This document shows, piece by piece, positions 1 to 10,222 of a stretch of 42,036 nucleotides of DNA. The position numbers and the translations under genes were made by a program. Position 1 is the first letter of the stretch. Each line of letters starts with the position of its first letter. This DNA comes from Prolixibacteraceae bacterium (lineage in GTDB: Bacteria > Bacteroidota > Bacteroidia > Bacteroidales > Prolixibacteraceae). The notes under the pieces are model-generated. The model was not told the origin of the DNA. It saw only the letters and a program-made list of their open reading frames with translations, and searched no databases. Location: positions 1 to 42,036 of the forward strand of contig JABGRN010000047.1 of assembly GCA_018648265.1 (NCBI GenBank), given 5' to 3'.

Positions 1-6
1 TAGGGG

Positions 7-1539
7 TTATCTCAAAGCCACGTCCTTTGGGCGTGGTTGTTTACTAATTTTTAAAGCATCGTCGTATTCAGCCATGCTGAGAATAAAAAGTTTGGCATCT
101 TTAATTCCGGCCTTTTCTAAAACCTGCGGCCTTGTTACATCGCCATAAAATAATGAGAAACCAAATTTTCGCAAGATCTCAACATTTGCCGGATTGCTGT
201 CGATAATTGTAACCTTAAAGTTATTGGCCAAAAGCAACCTCCCGATAACCAATCCAAACCGTCCGAAACCAGCAATAATAATTGGGTTTTCAGATTCTTC
301 AACTTCATCGTATTCCAGCTTATTTTGCCAACGGGAAAGTATCGGGCTAACTGCTTTATCATTAAAAATTAAAAGCAAGGGTGAAATGGCCATTGAAAGT
401 GTTGCAACCAGCAAAAGTAACCCAGCTGTTTTATCGTCGAAAAGGTGGTTTTGTTTTGAAAATGAGATCATTATAAAACTGAATTCACTTGACTGAGCCA
501 GAAGAAAAGCAAATAAAAATTCATAACCTTTTCGAAGCCGGAAAACCTTTCCGAGAATAAGTAAAACAGTAAACTTCAGAAAGATAAGTAGAAGTACAAA
601 ACCTAAGATTTGAAAAGGATTTTCGGCAAACAGGTTAAAATTAATGCTGGCACCAACCGAGATAAAAAAGAGGCCCAGCAAAAGTCCTTTGAACGGATTA
701 ATAGTAATCTCCAGTTCGTGGCGGTATTCGTTATCGGCCAGTACAACACCGGCAATAAAAGTACCCAATGCTGGCGAGAGACCAATTTTATCCATTGCCA
801 AGGCAATGCCAATAACAAGTAAAAGGGCCAGTGCAGTAAAAACTTCGTGCAGGCCGGTTTCGGCAATTAGCCTAAAAATGTGACGGGCAATAAAACGGCC
901 AGCTAAAACAATAAAAGAAAGAACTGCCACAATTATTAATAACTGCAGCCAGCCTGGCATTGATGCAACACCGGAAATTTTGGTTATTTCAGAATTATCA
1001 AGATTTATGTTGCCATTGAGTGTAGCTAAAACCGGAATTAAAGCAAGAATAGGAACAACTGAAATATCCTGAAATAGTAAAACAGAGAAAGCCGACCGTC
1101 CGGCAACATTTTGAAGTAATCCCTTTTCTGTTAAGGTTTGTAAAACGATTGCAGTTGAAGACAGTGCCAAAATTAAACCAATTGCAATACTCTGATTTAA
1201 CTTAAACCTGAATAAAATTGCAACGGCAGCAATTACCAGCGAAGTGAACAAAACCTGCAAACCACCTAAACCAAAAATCGATCGGCGCATTTTCCAAAGC
1301 AGCGAAGGTTGTAGTTCCAGACCAATTACAAATAGCATTAATACAACTCCAAATTCGGCAAAGTGCATAACACTACCTGCCCCGTTTCCTACCAGTCCCA
1401 AAACAAAAGGGCCAATAATTGTCCCGGCAAGCAAATATCCTAAAACCGATCCGAGTCCAAGTTTTTTCGCCAGTGGCACAGAAATCACCGCTGCTAAAAG
1501 ATAAATTAATGCCTGAAAGAAAAAGTCTTGATTGTGCAT
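7..1539 (-). pseudogene. KefB/KefC-type cation:proton antiporter (CPA2), C-terminus truncated
   Basis: Inner-membrane monovalent cation/proton antiporter of the CPA2 family, expected to mediate K+ efflux or pH and electrophile protection. About 385 N-terminal residues are hydrophobic transmembrane helices of the Na_H_exchanger fold. An RCK_N Rossmann segment follows, with GFGRFGLVIGRLL near residue 424 and an acidic strand end (IIDSN). The reading frame ends at residue 510, just after the conserved MAEYDDALKI stretch. The last 11 residues (KQPRPKDVALR) are encoded by a hairpin and do not look like RCK sequence. Intact KefC-like proteins run to 600 residues or more and finish the RCK domain, so this copy looks interrupted by an insertion at about position 50. 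It starts one base after the stop of the KefF-like gene, so the two were probably translated together. The transport core is intact, so partial activity cannot be excluded. Confidence 0.85.
16..38 (+). repeat. Hairpin at the antiporter break point, possible mobile-element end
   Basis: AGCCACGTC and GGCGTGGTT pair over nine base pairs, two of them G-T wobbles that exist only on the plus strand, around the loop CTTTG. The stem sits where the antiporter sequence stops resembling its family. Subterminal imperfect hairpins of this size are typical of IS200/IS605-type element ends, which have no terminal inverted repeats. No transposase is visible because the window begins here. A MITE or another small element is equally possible. 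Confidence 0.45.
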
Positions 1540-1540
1540 T

Positions 1541-2128
1541 TTAATCTATTAATTCATTTAAATATTCCACCGAACGAATTTTTGTACTTTCTATTTGTTC
1601 ATCGCGTAATGCAATTAACAGGTTTTTAAATTTTTCTGCATGTTTGTCAATTTCAGAATGAGAAATCGTGTGTGACCCGTGAATCACAAAAGGGGGAAAA
1701 TATTCCATTCGGCACAAATTTGCCGACTGCTCGAATGGCACAAGAAATTGGTTTATGGTAAAATTATTGCGTCCCGTTTTCGAATAAATTTCTTTTCTAC
1801 CACCTGTTGAAATAACCGAGAAAGCTATTTTTCCTTCCAATGCCTGCCCTGAAATACCATAAGCAAATCCTATTTGCAAAACAAGGTCGAACCACTCTTT
1901 TAACAATGCAGGCGAACTGTACCAATAAAACGGGTGATGCCATATTATAATATCATGTTCTACAAGCAGATCCTGTTCTTTTTTAACATCAATAAAAAAG
2001 TCTGGGTATTTTTCATACAAATTATTTATTGTAACTCCTTCAATATTTTTGATCGTGTGAATCATTTGTTTATTGATCCGAGATTTATGGAAAGCTGGGT
2101 GAGCAAATATGACGAGTATTTTTTTCAT
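1541..2128 (-). CDS. KefF-like NAD(P)H:quinone oxidoreductase (flavodoxin-2 fold)
   Basis: Cytoplasmic FMN-dependent quinone reductase of the KefF/KefG/NQO1 family, which in enteric bacteria binds and activates KefB/KefC potassium-efflux systems. The N-terminus MKKILVIFAHPAFHKSRIN is the flavodoxin-type nucleotide loop. IIWHHPFYWYSSPALLKEWFD at residues 83-103 is the family signature around the flavin site, and the STGG segment (near residue 124) is also typical. At 195 residues it has the usual full length. Its TAA stop is one base ahead of the antiporter ATG, which strongly supports an operon and a role as the antiporter's ancillary subunit. The partner antiporter is truncated, so the pair may no longer be functional. 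The start is the first in-frame ATG and fits the family N-terminus. Confidence 0.87.
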   Translation of the reverse strand: MKKILVIFAHPAFHKSRINKQMIHTIKNIEGVTINNLYEKYPDFFIDVKKEQDLLVEHDIIIWHHPFYWYSSPALLKEWFDLVLQIGFAYGISGQALEGKIAFSVISTGGRKEIYSKTGRNNFTINQFLVPFEQSANLCRMEYFPPFVIHGSHTISHSEIDKHAEKFKNLLIALRDEQIESTKIRSVEYLNELID

Positions 2129-2203
2129 GTCAACGGCAAATTAACTATCGTGTAAATTTAATCTATTCATCTTTAAGAATTCAATTCATTACAAAATAAT
2201 TTA

Positions 2204-2235
2204 TTGGTACTTCATTTATCATTTTCTTACCTTTA
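2204..2235 (+). promoter_or_regulatory. Probable Bacteroidota promoter for the A2M-pbpC operon
   Basis: TTG at 2204-2206 is followed after 21 bases by TACCTTTA at 2228-2235, a 7-of-8 match to the TAnnTTTG -7 box. It lies 36 bases before the GTG start of the macroglobulin gene. Assigned by consensus only. Confidence 0.45.
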
Positions 2236-2271
2236 GATATTTATTTCATTAACCTTTAAAAATCTTTAAAA

Positions 2272-5200
2272 GTGAAAAAAATTATAGTCCCCGTTATTTT
2301 GTTGATAATTATTTTAATAGCTTGTCAATCAGAAAAAAAGAAAACAATTACCACCGACATTGAGTTTGGCAAATATGTACAGGCATTTACCAGCGGAACT
2401 ATTTCAAAGGAGGCTGTAATTTCCGTTTATCTCGCTAAACCAATTACAGACTCAGATATTTCAAACAAAAAGATTTTTAGGTTTTCACCCGAAATAGACG
2501 GTGAAATTGTTTTGGTAGGAAATAGAATTGTTGAGTTCAGGCCTTCGGGGCAGTTAAAATCGAATACAACATATTCTGCTGATTTTTTTTTAGGAAAGCT
2601 TTTTGAAACCGAAAAGCAGTTTGAAAAAATGCCTTTTCAGTTTTCAACTGTTAAACAATCATTTTCGATCACATTTGAAGGATTGAAAAATTACGAAAGC
2701 ACAAAAACTAATCAAATGCAGTTTTCGGGTTATTTATTAACAGCCGATATTTTAAATCCTGAAGAGACAGAAAAATTATTACATGCAACATTTGAAAATA
2801 ATCAGGTTGATATTATTTGGCAACATGAACCAGATCGTAGAAAACACTTTTTTACAATCGACAGCCTGAGCAGGTACGATGAAAAGGCAGGTATTTTAAA
2901 AGTTAAATGGAACGGGAAATCGGTAGATATTGATAAAAAAGGAGAGGAAATATTTGAAGTGCCGGGGTTGAATGTTTTTGAAATATTAGATGCAAAAGTA
3001 ATTCAGTTGCCCGAACAACACATTCAAATTCGTTTTTCTGATCCTTTATTAAAAGAACAGGATTTAACAGGATTGGTTGCATTAAACAACGGGGAAAATT
3101 TACGTCTTGAAATAAATGGGAATGTAATAAATGCATGGCCGGAAGGAATAATTTCAGGAGAATTGAATCTTTTGGTAAATGAAGGGATTTCGAATATAAA
3201 CTACTTCAAATTTAAAGAATCTGAAACATTTTTATTACAGTTTAGCAGTCTGAAACCAGCAGTGAGATTGATTGGAAAAGGGGTGATAGTTCCGCAAAAC
3301 AACACTTTAGAAATGCCTTTTGAAGCCGTAAGTTTGAATGCAATTGATGTACGCGTAATCCGGATTTTTAAAGATAATATTTTAGAGTTTTTTCAGGAAA
3401 ACCAATTCGAAGGCAGTGCCGATTTAAAAAAAGTAGGCCGTCAGGTTTATGAAGGAAAAGTTGAATTAAAACCAAATCATCCGGGAGGGCTTGAACATTG
3501 GAGTACCTACAAAGTAAATCTGGTCGATTTTTTTCAAATTGAACAGGGAGCAATTTATCGGATTGAATTCAGGTTTAAAAAAGAATATTCCGTTTACAAT
3601 TGCAGAGAAAATACTCCCGGAAAAAAACTAAAAGAAACTGCTATTCCCGAAAAAGAAAAATACAAAACTGAATGGGATGAACCAGGTTGGTACTATAATT
3701 CTTATTACCCTGAAGATTACGATTGGAATGAACGCGATAATCCCTGCCATGTTTCGTATTACCATTCCGGAAGGTTTGTCAATCGGAATATTTTTGCTTC
3801 GGAACTGGGGATTATTGCTAAAGAAGGTCGCGGACACGAAATGCTTTTCGCGCTTACAAATCTTCTTTCCACTGAGCCGGAAACAGGGGTAAATTTGAAA
3901 CTTTTTAATTTTCAAAACCGGCTAATAGAAACAATACAAACTGATGAAAACGGGTTTGCCCGCGTCGATTTGAAAAAGAAACCTTTTTTTCTCGTTGCAC
4001 AAAAAGGAGATCAGTTTGGATATCTTCGCCTTGATGACGGCAGTTCACTTTCTACAAGTAATTTTAACGTTTCGGGGCAGGAAATCAAAGAAGGAATAAA
4101 AGGATTTATTTATGGCGAACGCGGGGTTTGGCGACCTGGAGACACACTTCATCTGAATTTTATCCTGGAAAAAGAGAATACAGAAATCCCCGAAATCTAT
4201 CCGGTGGTTTTTCAACTAATAAATAGCAGTGGTCAGGTGGTCGAGATACAAGTTCAATCTGAAAATGAAAATGGGTTTTATTCATTTAAACCGCAAACCA
4301 ACACAGATGCACAAACAGGAAACTGGCGGGTAGAAGTTAATGTAGGAAATACAACTTTTTCGAAAAGAATTAAAATTGAAACAGTTAAACCCAACCGTTT
4401 AAAAATTGAATTAGGCCTGCCTTCGTCAGTACTTACTTCCAGTATTTCCGAAATTCCTTTGAGCGCCGAATGGTTGTTTGGTTCACCTGCCCGTTCGCTA
4501 AAAACAAAAATTGATGTTCTTTTTACAAAAGATCAAACCAGTTTTGAAGGATTTGAGCAATATTCATTTACCAATCCGGCCTCTTATTTTTCTCCAGAGG
4601 AACAAACTGTTTTTGAGGGTCGGTTAAATGAAAATGGGAAAACAACAATTCCGGTCAATTTTCAATCGCTTGAGGATGCACCAGGAATGGTAAGAGCATG
4701 GTTCACTTCAAGGGTTTTTGAGGAAGGTGGCGATTATAGTATAAATGTAGAACAAGCAAAATATGCCCCATTTAAAACTTTTGTTGGCGTAAAAATGCCA
4801 ACTTCTGAAGATAACTGGTATAAAACCGATACCGATTATACGCCGGAAATTGTTCTTGTTGACGAAAATGGGAAACCATCATCAGAAGGTAACCTTCAGG
4901 CAAAACTATATAAAATCGACTGGCGCTGGTGGTGGGAGTCGGGTTCAGAAAATTTGGCACATTATGTTTCAGGAAGTTATTACAGGCCGGTTGCTACCTG
5001 GAATATTAATCGGGCAAAACATAAAAACAAGTTAAAACTAAATGTAAAGTACCGCAATTGGGATGATAATGGAAGATACTTACTTTGGATAAAAGATATA
5101 AATAACGGGCATGCCACGGGTGTAACATTCTATATGTCAAAATGGGGAAGCTGGCGTTCAGGAGGAATGGCTGACGGTGCAACAATGCTCACACTCAATA

Positions 5201-7803
5201 CCGATAAAGAAAAATATCTGGTAGGCGAAAATATAGAAATAACTATTCCGTCATCAAAAACAGGAAAAGCACTCGTAAGTATTGAAAACGGGACAAAGGT
5301 TATCGATTTGTTTTGGGTAAAAACCGAAGATAAACAAACCCGGTTTTCTATAAAATCCAAACCGGAGATGGCTCCTAATTTTTATATTCATGTTAGTTTA
5401 ATTCAACCTTACGGACAAACTGAAAACGATGCTCCACTTCGCTTGTATGGCGTTACTCCCGTACTTGTCGAGAATCCTGAGACTGTTTTACATCCGATAA
5501 TTGAAACAGCAAATGAGATCAAACCGGAAACAAAATACATGGTTAAAGTTTCGGAGGCAGACAAAAAAATGATGACTTATACACTCGCCATTGTAGATGA
5601 AGGGTTGTTGGGATTAACCAATTTTAAAACCCCCGATCCGCACAAGTCTTTTTATGCCCGCGAGGCACTTGGAGTTAAAACCTGGGATTTATTCGATTAT
5701 GTGGCAGGTGCATACGGTGCAAAACTGGAAAAAGCTTTTGCAGTTGGCGGAGACAGTGAGATCAAATCGACTGGTAAAAAAGAAGTTAACCGGTTTAAAC
5801 CGGTTGTACATTTTGCCGGCCCTTTTACCATTCAAAAAGGCAAAACGAATAAACATGAGTTTATTATGCCAAATTATGTTGGTGCTGTACGAATGATGGT
5901 AGTTGCAGGAGACAAAGGCGCTTACGGAAATGTAGAAAAAACGGTTCCTGTAAGGAAAGGTTTGATGTTGCTTGCTACATTACCACGGGTATTAGCGCCC
6001 AACGAAGAAGTATTGTTGCCGGTCAATGTTTTTGCCATGAAAGAGAATGTAAAAAATGTTTCTGTCAGGGTAAAAACAAATGAATTAATTGAAATTTCCG
6101 ATGAACATCAAAAAGCACTTACCTTTTCAACTTTAGGTGAAAAGATGGTATTTTTCAAATTAAAAATTAAGGGAAAAACAGGTGTCGCAAAAATAAATAT
6201 CGAAGCAAAAAGTGGTAGCGAAAATGCAACTTACCAGGTTGAACTGGAAGTTAGGAATCCAAATTCAGAAGTGACCGTAGAAAAATCGTCGATGGTTGAT
6301 GGACAAAAGAGTTGGTCAACAGAACTAACAGCTCCCGGCGAACCAGGAACAAATACTGCCTGGATAGAAATTTCGGGATTCCCTTCGCTAAATCTTTCAA
6401 AACATCTCGATTATTTAATCCGGTATCCGCATGGTTGTATCGAGCAAATTACATCTCAGGCATTACCACAACTTTTTCTTGAAGATTTAACTGAGCTTGC
6501 GGCCGATCAAAAACTGGAAGTTGAGGATCATATCAGAAATGCACTAAATAAATTACCGGCATTTCAATTAACAAACGGTGGTTTTGGTTATTGGCCGGGA
6601 GCTGCATTAGTAAACGAATGGGGAACCAATTATGTCGGGCATTTTATTTTGGAGGCTTCAAATTCAGGATATTCGGTTCCTTTAGGAATGAAAGAAAAGT
6701 GGTTAAACTTTCAGAAGACTGCTGCACGAAACTGGAGCCCAACCAATGCTAATCACAATGGATTTTATTTCAGGAATTACGATTTAACACAGGCGTATCG
6801 TTTATATACCTTGGCTCTGGCAGGTTCACCCGACTTGGGGGCAATGAACCGTTTACGCGAAAAAGGAGAAAAATCGGTTGAAGTTTCATGGCGACTTGCA
6901 GCCGCATACGTATTAGCCGGGCAAGCAGAGGCTGCTAAACAACTTGTTAGCAATTTATCATCTGAAATTGATGATTATAATGAATTTGGCGGAACGTTTG
7001 GTTCGGCCTTGCGTGATAAAGCAATGATATTGGAGACACTGATTCTATTGGAACAGAAGGAAAATGCTTTTGAATTATTGAAAAATATCTCGGAAGAAAT
7101 GAACCAACGGGAGTGGTTAAGTACTCAAACTGCTGCGTGGTGCTTATCTGCTGCTGCCAATTTCGCCGGCAAATATTTTAACGATGAGCCTGAAACTAAT
7201 TTTGAACTTCTGGTAAATGGTGAAAAATCAAAACTTCGAACAAGAATCCCGGTTGTAAAATTACCTGTTCAATCCAATTCGGAAGGTAAAATTAGGATCG
7301 AATTAAATAATAAAGGAGAAAATGCAAGTTTTGTAAAAATACTCGCCCGGGGAATAAAAACAGGAGTTGATTCAACTTTAGAATCAAAAAACCTGCTGTT
7401 AAATTTAAAATATTTTGATGCAAATAACAGGGAGATAGATCCGGCTTCATTATCTCAGGGCGAAGATTTGAAGTTGGAAGTTACGGTAAAACATCCGGGG
7501 CAACGTGTAGATTACGAAAAAATGGTATTAAGCACAGTTTTCCCTTCGGGCTGGGAAATTATTAACAAGAGATTGAACGATATTCCCCAAAATCAAAACG
7601 CTGGTTTTGAATATCAGGATATTCGTGACGATCGGGTTTATACCTATTTCGATTTAAACATGAACCAGCAAAAAACATTTGTATTTTATCTGAATGCTGC
7701 GTACGTAGGGCAATTTTATCAGTCTCCGGTAAGTTGCGAGGCGATGTACGATTATAGTGTTCGTGCACAAAAACCCGGGAAATGGGTGAGTGTAAAACAA
7801 TAA
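2272..7803 (+). CDS. Bacterial alpha-2-macroglobulin family lipoprotein
   Basis: Large periplasmic protease-trapping protein of the bacterial alpha-2-macroglobulin family (E. coli YfhM/YfaS relatives), thought to protect the periplasm when the envelope is breached. The start is GTG. Residues 1-18 form a lipoprotein signal with lipobox LIAC, and Cys18 is the predicted lipidation site. The next residue is Gln, so outer-membrane sorting is possible. Repeated beta-rich MG domains fill most of the 1843 residues. YPHGCIEQ near residue 1385 is the thioester motif, with Cys1389 and Gln1392 present, so covalent trapping should be possible. An alpha/alpha-toroid-like segment follows (about 1400-1640). 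The pbpC gene starts 28 bases downstream, the classic A2M-PBP1C pairing that couples protease trapping to cell-wall repair. The length is at the upper end of the family. Confidence 0.95.
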   Translation: MKKIIVPVILLIIILIACQSEKKKTITTDIEFGKYVQAFTSGTISKEAVISVYLAKPITDSDISNKKIFRFSPEIDGEIVLVGNRIVEFRPSGQLKSNTTYSADFFLGKLFETEKQFEKMPFQFSTVKQSFSITFEGLKNYESTKTNQMQFSGYLLTADILNPEETEKLLHATFENNQVDIIWQHEPDRRKHFFTIDSLSRYDEKAGILKVKWNGKSVDIDKKGEEIFEVPGLNVFEILDAKVIQLPEQHIQIRFSDPLLKEQDLTGLVALNNGENLRLEINGNVINAWPEGIISGELNLLVNEGISNINYFKFKESETFLLQFSSLKPAVRLIGKGVIVPQNNTLEMPFEAVSLNAIDVRVIRIFKDNILEFFQENQFEGSADLKKVGRQVYEGKVELKPNHPGGLEHWSTYKVNLVDFFQIEQGAIYRIEFRFKKEYSVYNCRENTPGKKLKETAIPEKEKYKTEWDEPGWYYNSYYPEDYDWNERDNPCHVSYYHSGRFVNRNIFASELGIIAKEGRGHEMLFALTNLLSTEPETGVNLKLFNFQNRLIETIQTDENGFARVDLKKKPFFLVAQKGDQFGYLRLDDGSSLSTSNFNVSGQEIKEGIKGFIYGERGVWRPGDTLHLNFILEKENTEIPEIYPVVFQLINSSGQVVEIQVQSENENGFYSFKPQTNTDAQTGNWRVEVNVGNTTFSKRIKIETVKPNRLKIELGLPSSVLTSSISEIPLSAEWLFGSPARSLKTKIDVLFTKDQTSFEGFEQYSFTNPASYFSPEEQTVFEGRLNENGKTTIPVNFQSLEDAPGMVRAWFTSRVFEEGGDYSINVEQAKYAPFKTFVGVKMPTSEDNWYKTDTDYTPEIVLVDENGKPSSEGNLQAKLYKIDWRWWWESGSENLAHYVSGSYYRPVATWNINRAKHKNKLKLNVKYRNWDDNGRYLLWIKDINNGHATGVTFYMSKWGSWRSGGMADGATMLTLNTDKEKYLVGENIEITIPSSKTGKALVSIENGTKVIDLFWVKTEDKQTRFSIKSKPEMAPNFYIHVSLIQPYGQTENDAPLRLYGVTPVLVENPETVLHPIIETANEIKPETKYMVKVSEADKKMMTYTLAIVDEGLLGLTNFKTPDPHKSFYAREALGVKTWDLFDYVAGAYGAKLEKAFAVGGDSEIKSTGKKEVNRFKPVVHFAGPFTIQKGKTNKHEFIMPNYVGAVRMMVVAGDKGAYGNVEKTVPVRKGLMLLATLPRVLAPNEEVLLPVNVFAMKENVKNVSVRVKTNELIEISDEHQKALTFSTLGEKMVFFKLKIKGKTGVAKINIEAKSGSENATYQVELEVRNPNSEVTVEKSSMVDGQKSWSTELTAPGEPGTNTAWIEISGFPSLNLSKHLDYLIRYPHGCIEQITSQALPQLFLEDLTELAADQKLEVEDHIRNALNKLPAFQLTNGGFGYWPGAALVNEWGTNYVGHFILEASNSGYSVPLGMKEKWLNFQKTAARNWSPTNANHNGFYFRNYDLTQAYRLYTLALAGSPDLGAMNRLREKGEKSVEVSWRLAAAYVLAGQAEAAKQLVSNLSSEIDDYNEFGGTFGSALRDKAMILETLILLEQKENAFELLKNISEEMNQREWLSTQTAAWCLSAAANFAGKYFNDEPETNFELLVNGEKSKLRTRIPVVKLPVQSNSEGKIRIELNNKGENASFVKILARGIKTGVDSTLESKNLLLNLKYFDANNREIDPASLSQGEDLKLEVTVKHPGQRVDYEKMVLSTVFPSGWEIINKRLNDIPQNQNAGFEYQDIRDDRVYTYFDLNMNQQKTFVFYLNAAYVGQFYQSPVSCEAMYDYSVRAQKPGKWVSVKQ

Positions 7804-7831
7804 AGTTTTGAAGGACAAAATATAATACAAT

Positions 7832-10177
7832 TTGAATAAACGCTGGCCAATTATATTAAGTTTTATTTTTTTTCTGTTTCTGGGATTACTCATTTGTGTC
7901 CCTAAACCTTTATTCAATTCCCCATTTTCAACAGTGGTTAATAGCAGCGAAGGAAAACTGCTGGGTGCCCGTATTGCAGCAGATCAACAATGGCGATTCC
8001 CTGCTGTCGATTCAATTCCTGTGAAATACAAAAAGTGCCTTCTGCATTTTGAAGATCGCTACTTTTACTATCATCCGGGAATTAATCTTGTTTCACTTTC
8101 CCGGGCATTTTTTCAAAATATAAAGGAAAAGAAAATAGTAAGTGGAGGCAGCACAATTACCATGCAGATTTGTCGGATGGCACGAGGCCAAACCAGGCGT
8201 TCGATAAAAAACAAAGTAATCGAAATGGTTTGGGCCATTAATCTTGAGCTCCGTTTTTCAAAAAAAGAAATTTTAAAATTATATGCTTCTCATGCCCCTT
8301 TTGGTGGAAATGTTGTTGGAATCGATGCTGCTGCCTGGCGTTATTTCTCACGACCATCATCAGAATTGTCCTGGGCAGAATCGGCAACTCTGGCTGTTTT
8401 GCCAAATGCACCTTCATTAATTTATCCCGGGCGGCTAGATCAGAAATTAAAACAAAAACGCGATCGACTTCTTAAAAAATTACTGGCCCGTGGCGAAATC
8501 GACAGTTTAACTTTTCAATTATCGGTGGCGGAACCCCTTCCGGGAAAGGTGAATCCGCTGCCGTTAAATGCCTATCATTTGATAGAAAAAGCGGCCCTGG
8601 AAAAATCAGGTCAACGAATACATTCCACAATAGACTTTTTTTTACAGGAACAAATATGCGAATTGGTTGAACGGCATCATAAAAAATTACAGGCAAATCA
8701 TATTTATAATATTGCGGTTGTGGTGTCCGAAGTATCGTCGCACGAAGTAAAAGCTTATGTAGGAAATGTTTTTGATGGTAAACAAGCCGACCACGATAAC
8801 CATGTTGATATTATACAAGCGAAAAGAAGTACTGGTAGCATTTTAAAACCGTTCCTTTACTGTAAAATGATTGACGAAGGATTAATTACCCCGCTTACTT
8901 TAATCCCTGATATACCAACTCGTTTTGGAGGTTTTACCCCAATGAACTTTGATCAGGAATATAACGGGGCAGTTCCGGCCGCTGAAGCTTTGTCGCGTTC
9001 GTTAAATATTCCGGCGGTTCAAATGTTGCGAAATTATGGAGTGGCACCATTTCATAATTTTTTGCAAAAAGCTGGCATGAAATCACTGACACAAAATCCC
9101 GATTATTACGGCCTGTCGTTAATTCTTGGAGGGGCAGAAATTACATTATGGGATTTGGCAGGAATGTACACTTCGTTGGTTTCAATTCTAAAAAATTACG
9201 GAGAGAACGATGGTGCTTATAAAATTGAACCGTTTAAAGAATTAATTTGGGAAAAGAATATTTCCAAGTCAAAAATTGAAAAAGTGGAATCTGCCCAACC
9301 TGAAATACGTGCTGGTTCAGTTTATTCAACTTTGCAGGCTTTGTTAGAAGTAAAACGCCCAGATTCGGAAACAGGTTGGGATGAGTTTATATCGGCACGA
9401 AACATTGCCTGGAAAACGGGCACCAGCTTTGGATTTCGAGATGCCTGGGCGCTTGGAATGACACAAAAATATGTTGTTTCTGTTTGGGTTGGAAATGCCG
9501 ATGGTGAAGGCAGGCAAGGATTAACAGGTGTTTCAGCAGCAGCTCCACTTTTATTCGATGTTTTCAGGCTGCTTCCTAACTGCGATTGGTTTGAAATGCC
9601 AGTTGATGAAATGGAACAAATTGAAGTGTGTTCTGAAAGCGGTTACAGGCCAGGTTTAAATTGCGAAACAACAAAAGATATCTGGGTACCAAAAGGTACA
9701 AAAGTTGAAGTTTGTCCCTGGCATATAAAAGTTCATCTAAATGAGTCAGGGACTCACCGGGTAAATGCTGATTGTTTTCCTGTTTCGAAAATGACACATA
9801 AAAGTTGGTTTGTTTTACCACCTGCAATGGAATACTATTTCAGACAAAAAAATCCCGAGTACACAATATTACCTTCATTGTTGCCAGGTTGTTCTAACGA
9901 TATTAAAAATATGGAATTTATTTATCCTCGTGAATGGAACCATGTTTTTATCCCAACTTATTTAGATGGAACTCCCGGACAAATTATTTTTGAACTGGTT
10001 CACCGACAAAACAGAGCAACAGTTTTCTGGCACCTTGATGAAAAGTTTTTAGGATCTACAACCAGATTGCATCAATTAGCACTTAATCCTGAAAAAGGAT
10101 GGCATGTTATAAATGTAACGGATAATCTTGGAAATCAACTTTCAAAGAAATTTTTCGTAGTAGATAAACATGAATAA
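7832..10177 (+). CDS. pbpC: Penicillin-binding protein 1C, peptidoglycan glycosyltransferase/transpeptidase
   Basis: Bifunctional class A penicillin-binding protein of the PBP1C type, anchored in the inner membrane by an N-terminal helix (about residues 7-27). The GT51 glycosyltransferase domain carries the EDRYFYYHPG motif with the likely catalytic Glu74, and SGGSTITMQ near residue 108. The transpeptidase domain has SxxK at Ser336-Ile-Leu-Lys339, SxN at Ser390-Leu-Asn392 and KTGTS at 528-532. The C-terminal part (about 690-781) fits the PBP1C C-terminal domain. The start is TTG, with AAGGA about 17 bases upstream. The preceding A2M gene is in the same operon, which is the conserved arrangement in many Gram-negatives. 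All catalytic residues are present and the length is normal. Confidence 0.96.
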   Translation: MNKRWPIILSFIFFLFLGLLICVPKPLFNSPFSTVVNSSEGKLLGARIAADQQWRFPAVDSIPVKYKKCLLHFEDRYFYYHPGINLVSLSRAFFQNIKEKKIVSGGSTITMQICRMARGQTRRSIKNKVIEMVWAINLELRFSKKEILKLYASHAPFGGNVVGIDAAAWRYFSRPSSELSWAESATLAVLPNAPSLIYPGRLDQKLKQKRDRLLKKLLARGEIDSLTFQLSVAEPLPGKVNPLPLNAYHLIEKAALEKSGQRIHSTIDFFLQEQICELVERHHKKLQANHIYNIAVVVSEVSSHEVKAYVGNVFDGKQADHDNHVDIIQAKRSTGSILKPFLYCKMIDEGLITPLTLIPDIPTRFGGFTPMNFDQEYNGAVPAAEALSRSLNIPAVQMLRNYGVAPFHNFLQKAGMKSLTQNPDYYGLSLILGGAEITLWDLAGMYTSLVSILKNYGENDGAYKIEPFKELIWEKNISKSKIEKVESAQPEIRAGSVYSTLQALLEVKRPDSETGWDEFISARNIAWKTGTSFGFRDAWALGMTQKYVVSVWVGNADGEGRQGLTGVSAAAPLLFDVFRLLPNCDWFEMPVDEMEQIEVCSESGYRPGLNCETTKDIWVPKGTKVEVCPWHIKVHLNESGTHRVNADCFPVSKMTHKSWFVLPPAMEYYFRQKNPEYTILPSLLPGCSNDIKNMEFIYPREWNHVFIPTYLDGTPGQIIFELVHRQNRATVFWHLDEKFLGSTTRLHQLALNPEKGWHVINVTDNLGNQLSKKFFVVDKHE

Positions 10178-10222
10178 TGCAGGTTAAAAGTTCTATTTGT
10201 TTTGTAGCTTATAATCACGATT

